This document shows positions 7,901 to 10,697 of a DNA stretch of 10,697 nt, piece by piece. Both the position numbers and the translations under genes were made by a program. The DNA is from an uncultured Clostridium sp. (GTDB taxonomy: Bacteria > Bacillota > Clostridia > TANB77 > CAG-508). How positions within the stretch are numbered: position 1 is the first letter of the stretch; the number at the start of each line of letters is the position of its first letter. The DNA is taken from the NCBI GenBank assembly GCA_947428535.1, contig CANEMG010000016.1, positions 1-10,697 of the forward strand, read 5' to 3'. The notes below the pieces were generated by a model. The model did no database searches. It saw only the letters and a program-made list of their open reading frames with translations, and was not told the origin of the DNA.

Positions 7901-7937
7901 CCTAATTTTTACGAAATATCGTAGGAAGGGTGGTGAT
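7889..7937 (+). promoter_or_regulatory. Toxin mRNA leader with SD-masking alternative folds
   Basis: The SD region (GGTGGTGAT, about 7929-7937) can pair with TTGCCACCT (7895-7903) in a 9-bp stem with three G-U pairs, with a small ACGA/TCGT hairpin (7911-7922) between. The same CCAC (7898-7901) can instead pair with GTGG (7889-7892) in a local hairpin that frees the SD. The leader therefore has two mutually exclusive folds, one of which would block translation. The folds were found by eye and no energies were calculated. Confidence 0.5.
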
Positions 7938-7941
7938 ATTT

Positions 7942-8055
7942 ATGGTTAAAGTTATACTATTTTTTTTAATATTATTAATGTTATCTTTAACATTAAATGT
8001 TGCCTTGACCTCAGTTCTGTACAAGAACTGGATTGAGAAGCAACTACATAAATAA
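7942..8055 (+). CDS. Small hydrophobic single-span peptide, putative type I toxin
   Basis: The product has 37 residues. It is short and positively charged at the start (MVKV), has one strongly hydrophobic stretch (about 4-26, rich in Leu, Ile and Phe) and a polar basic tail (YKNWIEKQLHK). This is the build of membrane-acting type I toxins, but it lacks the APIIVG-type core of Fst and is not clearly TxpA, BsrG or holin-like, so the family is unrecognised. The ATG is 4 nt after GGTGAT, which matches the 16S tail. In-frame GTG codons at 7930 and 7933 are too close to the SD. Codons such as GCC, ACC, CTG, TAC and AAC are unusual beside the neighbouring genes. Support comes mainly from context: its own promoter, a structured leader and a convergent antisense RNA. 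It could instead be a leader peptide or a chance frame. Confidence 0.6.
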   Translation: MVKVILFFLILLMLSLTLNVALTSVLYKNWIEKQLHK

Positions 8056-8142
8056 AAATCTCACATCTGTAACTTTGGCAAGTCAGATGTGAGTATTCTT
8101 AATCTATTTGGCAAAGCCACGTTTGTGGATCTGTCATTTCCT
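8053..8142 (-). ncRNA. Putative antisense antitoxin RNA, about 90 nt
   Basis: It is predicted from the strong minus-strand promoter (8149-8178), a start near 8142 and the minus-strand terminator formed by 8060-8093 followed by TTTTT (8058-8054). The RNA would begin with a CCAC-AAAC-GTGG hairpin and overlap the peptide mRNA's 3' untranslated region through the whole terminator. It also contains CACAUCUG, complementary to CAGAUGUG in the toxin leader (7884-7891). This layout matches convergent type I antitoxins such as RatA, SR4 and RNA II of par. No coding frame of note is seen in it. Confidence 0.55.
8060..8093. terminator. Shared bidirectional terminator of toxin mRNA and antisense RNA
   Basis: A perfect 10-bp stem CTCACATCTG/CAGATGTGAG (8060-8069 with 8084-8093) has an inner CTT/AAG pairing and a TGGC tip. 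On the minus strand it is followed by ATTTTTATTT, a good U tract. On the plus strand the tract TATTCTT is weak, so the peptide mRNA may partly read through toward the right inverted-repeat arm. Confidence 0.75.
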
Positions 8143-8144
8143 AT
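8109..8144 (-). repeat. Inverted repeat, right arm (antisense RNA 5' end)
   Basis: Read on the minus strand, it starts ATAGGAAATGA and ends GTGGCTTTGCCA, matching the left arm at 7867-7900. It forms the predicted 5' end of the antisense RNA and includes the local hairpin CCAC-AAAC-GTGG. Confidence 0.8.
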
Positions 8145-8148
8145 ATTT

Positions 8149-8178
8149 ATTATACTATAATTTAAATAAAAAAGTCAA
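8149..8178 (-). promoter_or_regulatory. Sigma-A promoter of the antisense RNA
   Basis: On the minus strand a -35 TTGACT (8178-8173) and a perfect -10 TATAAT (8154-8149) are separated by 18 bp. It is closer to consensus than the opposing peptide promoter, as expected if the antitoxin RNA is made in excess. Confidence 0.7.
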
Positions 8179-8199
8179 TAATAATAGAAATTACTGATA

Positions 8200-8237
8200 G
8201 TACTGTTTTTACAATAAGATTACCAAGTTAAAAAAGA
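8200..8237 (+). repeat. 38-bp direct repeat, copy 2
   Basis: This copy is identical to 7768-7805. Upstream the match decays, though AAGTCA followed by TAATA-type sequence occurs before both copies. It still reads TVFTIRLPS-stop, a relic of a histidine kinase C-terminus, and it supplies the -35 box of the clpC promoter. Confidence 0.95.
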
Positions 8238-8248
8238 TTTTTTATAAT
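8220..8248 (+). promoter_or_regulatory. Probable promoter of clpC
   Basis: A -35 TTACCA (8220-8225, 4 of 6), a 17-bp spacer and a consensus -10 TATAAT (8243-8248) predict a start near 8255, at the first base of the hairpin described next. A second possible -10 (TATACT, 8279-8284) has no good -35. No CtsR heptad repeats or CIRCE element are visible. Confidence 0.5.
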
Positions 8249-8255
8249 AAGTTTA

Positions 8256-8304
8256 AAACCTCTCGAAAATGAGTATATTATACTTAAGAAAATTCGGGAG
8301 GTTT
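8256..8304 (+). promoter_or_regulatory. Hairpin enclosing the clpC Shine-Dalgarno site
   Basis: AAACCTCTCGAA (8256-8267) pairs over 12 bp, including one U-G pair, with TTCGGGAGGTTT (8293-8304), which contains the SD GGGAGG (8296-8301). The loop of 25 nt holds AGTATA-T-TATACT (8272-8284). As RNA it would mask ribosome entry and could act as a thermosensor or 5' stabiliser. As DNA it could be an operator. The sequence does not decide between these. Confidence 0.55.
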
Positions 8305-8308
8305 ATAT

Positions 8309-10697
8309 ATGGTGTATAAATTCACAAAAAGTGGTGAAAAAGTTTTAGAGATTGCAAATGAATTAGCCACAGATCTAGGACATACTTATATAGGAACAGA
8401 ACATATTTTATATGGATTATCTTGTGAAGAAAATGGAGTGGCAAGTAAAGTTTTAGAAAATCAAAATATTTTACCAGAAGATATTTTAGATCAAATAGAA
8501 GAAATGATAGGCGGACAAATAAAAGAAAATTTTTCGGTATTAGGATTTACACCAAGGACTAAAAAAATATTAGAAAATGCATATTTAGAAGCAAAGAAGT
8601 TAGGCTCAAATTTTATAGGAACAGAACATATTTTAGTTGGAATAGTAAAAGAAACAGATAGCCTAGCTAATAAAATACTACTAACACTAAATGTAAGTTC
8701 AGAAAATATTTATTCTGATATAGCTAAAACGTTAAATGAATTTGAAAGTGGAATAAATGATGGTGTTCAAGATAAACAAGAGAATAATAATTATTCTGCT
8801 ACACAAAATTTAAATCAATTTGGAAATGATTTAACAAAACAAGCAATGGAAGGAAAGTTAGATCCAGTAATAGGAAGAACAGAAGAAACAGATAGAGTTA
8901 TTGAGATATTATCAAGAAGAACAAAAAATAATCCATGTTTAATAGGAGAACCTGGAGTAGGAAAAACAGCAGTTATTGAAGGATTGGCTCAAAAAATAAT
9001 AAATGGAAATATACCAGAAAACTTAAAAGATAAAAGAGTAGTTACATTAGATATAACTTCTATGGTGGCAGGTGCAAAATATAGAGGAGATTTTGAAGAA
9101 AGAGTAAAAAAATGTTTAAATGAAGTAAAGAAATCTCAAGATATAATATTATTTATTGATGAAATTCATACAATTGTTGGAGCAGGTGCAGCAGAGGGAG
9201 CTATTGATGCTGCAAATATTTTAAAACCGCTTTTAGCCAGAGGAGAAATTCAAGTAGTAGGAGCAACTACTTTAAAGGAGTATAGAAAATATATTGAAAA
9301 AGATACAGCTTTAGAAAGAAGGTTTCAACCTGTTAACATAGATGAACCAAGTGTGGAAGACTCAAAGAAAATTTTGAAAGGACTTAGAGATAAATATGAG
9401 GCACATCATAATGTAAAAATTACAGATGAGGCAATTGAATGTGCAGTTGAATTGTCTAATAGATATATAAATGATAGATTTTTGCCAGATAAAGCAATAG
9501 ATTTAATAGATGAAGCATCAGCAAAAGTAAAACTAAAATCTTTTATAGAGCCAGAGTACTTAAAAAATATGGAGAAAGAACTAGATAAAATTGTAAAAGA
9601 GAAAGAAGAGGCAATAAATACACAAAATTATGAAAGAGCAGCTAAATTAAGAGATAAGGAAAATGAATTAGTTGATAAACTTGGAAAAGAAAATGATAGA
9701 TGGAAAAACAAAAATAATAAAAAAATAATAAATATAGAAAAAGAAGATATTGAGCTTATAATATCTAGATGGACAGGAATACCAATATATAAAATTACTG
9801 AAAGTGAAAATGAGAAATTAAAGAATTTAGAAAAATCTTTGCATAAAAGAGTAATTGGACAAGATGAGGCAATATTATCTATTTCAAAAGCAATTAGGAG
9901 AAGTAGAGTCGGACTAAAAGATCCAAATAGACCAATAGGTTCATTTTTATTTTTAGGTCCAACAGGAGTAGGAAAAACAGAACTTACGAAAGCTTTAGCA
10001 GAAAGTTTATTTGGAAATGAAAATTCTATGATAAGAATAGATATGTCAGAATATATGGAAAGCCACTCTGTATCTAAGCTTATTGGATCACCTCCAGGAT
10101 ATGTTGGGTATGATGAATCAAATGGACTTACAGAAAAAGTTAGAAGAAAACCATATTCTGTAATATTGTTTGATGAAGTGGAAAAAGCACATTCAGATAT
10201 TATGAATGTATTATTGCAAATATTAGAAGATGGTATTTTAACAGATAGTCAAGGAAAAACAGTAAGTTTTAAAAATTGTGTAATAATAATGACTTCAAAT
10301 ATTGGAGCTAGACAAATTACTGAAAAGAAGAAATTAGGATTTTCGAATAATGATATATCAGAAGAAAGTGAATATGCAGAAATAAAAAAATCAGTTAATA
10401 ATGAACTTAAAAGAGAATTAAAACCAGAATTTATAAATAGAATAGATGAAATTGTTATATTCCATAAATTAACAGACAGTGAAATATCTGAAATTGTAAA
10501 TTTAATGTTAGATAAAGTAACAAAAAGATTAAGAAAACAAGGATATAATTTAGAATTTGATAAATCTATAAAAGAATTAATAAAAGAGAAAGGAACAGAT
10601 ACAAATTATGGAGCACGTCCAATAAGAAGAGCAGTGCAGACCTATATAGAAGATAAAATAGCAGAAGGAATTTTAAATGGAGAAATAAACAAAAATG
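8309..10697 (+). CDS. clpC: ATP-dependent Clp protease ATPase subunit ClpC, 3' end cut by the window
   Basis: ClpC is a hexameric AAA+ unfoldase that feeds proteins to ClpP in the cytosol, usually with adaptors such as MecA or McsB. The 796 visible residues run without a stop and lack only about 15-30 C-terminal ones. Order: double Clp_N repeat (about 1-145, with two YIGTEHIL/FIGTEHIL segments), first AAA+ domain with Walker A GEPGVGKT (213-220) and Walker B LFIDEIH (Asp284, Glu285), UVR-type middle domain (about 432-457, NYERAAKLRDKE), then second AAA+ domain with GPTGVGKT (550-557) and LFDEVEKAH (Asp622, Glu623). LGF (676-678) is the ClpP-docking tripeptide. The UVR segment and Clp_N favour ClpC over ClpB, ClpA or ClpE. 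ATG 8309 has GGGAGG 7 nt upstream. The usual ctsR-mcsA-mcsB genes are absent upstream. Confidence 0.94.
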   Translation, partial: MVYKFTKSGEKVLEIANELATDLGHTYIGTEHILYGLSCEENGVASKVLENQNILPEDILDQIEEMIGGQIKENFSVLGFTPRTKKILENAYLEAKKLGSNFIGTEHILVGIVKETDSLANKILLTLNVSSENIYSDIAKTLNEFESGINDGVQDKQENNNYSATQNLNQFGNDLTKQAMEGKLDPVIGRTEETDRVIEILSRRTKNNPCLIGEPGVGKTAVIEGLAQKIINGNIPENLKDKRVVTLDITSMVAGAKYRGDFEERVKKCLNEVKKSQDIILFIDEIHTIVGAGAAEGAIDAANILKPLLARGEIQVVGATTLKEYRKYIEKDTALERRFQPVNIDEPSVEDSKKILKGLRDKYEAHHNVKITDEAIECAVELSNRYINDRFLPDKAIDLIDEASAKVKLKSFIEPEYLKNMEKELDKIVKEKEEAINTQNYERAAKLRDKENELVDKLGKENDRWKNKNNKKIINIEKEDIELIISRWTGIPIYKITESENEKLKNLEKSLHKRVIGQDEAILSISKAIRRSRVGLKDPNRPIGSFLFLGPTGVGKTELTKALAESLFGNENSMIRIDMSEYMESHSVSKLIGSPPGYVGYDESNGLTEKVRRKPYSVILFDEVEKAHSDIMNVLLQILEDGILTDSQGKTVSFKNCVIIMTSNIGARQITEKKKLGFSNNDISEESEYAEIKKSVNNELKRELKPEFINRIDEIVIFHKLTDSEISEIVNLMLDKVTKRLRKQGYNLEFDKSIKELIKEKGTDTNYGARPIRRAVQTYIEDKIAEGILNGEINKN

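Larger units (their letters stand above)
7806..8237. other. 432-bp insertion-like unit carrying a putative toxin-antitoxin module
   Basis: The unit comprises unique DNA (7806-8199) plus the second copy of the 38-bp repeat. Removing it leaves the kinase gene directly followed by the clpC promoter region, so it reads as an insertion or segmental duplication. It holds no transposase or integrase gene. Its internal coding sequence uses GC-richer codons than the neighbours, which suggests transfer. The mechanism is unknown. A 38-bp duplication is longer than the target duplications usual for transposons. Confidence 0.5.

Noticed and set aside
7942..8055. Assigning the small peptide to the Fst/Ldr or holin-like toxin families
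   Set aside because: The layout resembles par, but the APIIVG-type core and the family-specific tails are missing. Only the general build is shared.
8238..8308. CtsR or CIRCE operator before clpC
   Set aside because: No AGGTCAAA heptads and no CIRCE inverted repeat are present. The dyad found has a different sequence and covers the SD.

Overview
The window is about 10.7 kb of very AT-rich DNA. Codons end almost always in A or T, Shine-Dalgarno (SD) sites are strong AGGAGG types, promoters are close to the sigma-A consensus, and terminators are hairpins with U tracts. TGG is used for Trp inside conserved proteins and TGA does not read through as sense, so the standard code applies. Gene content (long GMP synthase, MepA-like MATE, MgtE, a CiaRH-like two-component pair, ClpC) fits a low-GC Bacillota, most likely a clostridial gut-type bacterium. 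The species cannot be told from the sequence.

Layout, left to right, every gene on the plus strand: an upstream terminator (45-86); guaA with its own promoter and terminator (109-2088); a gene joining a MATE efflux transporter to a cytidylate-kinase-like domain, with a promoter abutting the guaA terminator (2090-4167); a 222-bp gap with a near-consensus promoter, a terminator-type hairpin only about 10 nt after its predicted start, and a second long hairpin; mgtE (4390-5736) and a terminator; an OmpR-family response regulator (5829-6497) and its sensor kinase, which is frameshifted and appears to have lost a short linker segment (6506-7799); an insertion-like 432-bp unit (7806-8237); and clpC (8309 to the window end, lacking only its C-terminal tail).

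The main find is the 432-bp unit. It ends in a 38-bp perfect direct repeat of the kinase gene's 3' end and contains what looks like an undescribed type I toxin-antitoxin module. A plus-strand promoter makes an mRNA with a structured leader and a 37-residue hydrophobic, single-span peptide (7942-8055). A strong minus-strand promoter (8149-8178) makes a convergent antisense RNA of about 90 nt. The two RNAs meet at a shared hairpin (8060-8093), start with nearly the same leader sequence, and carry an 8-nt motif that lets the antisense RNA or the mRNA's own 3' end pair with the toxin leader. The peptide was not recognised as a known toxin family.

The genes are not one operon. guaA (GMP synthesis), the transporter-kinase fusion, mgtE (Mg2+ uptake), the two-component pair and clpC (protein quality control) each have separate transcription signals, apart from the regulator-kinase pair, which is 8 nt apart. 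clpC stands alone, without ctsR-mcsA-mcsB, and its SD lies in a 12-bp hairpin at the predicted 5' end of its mRNA.
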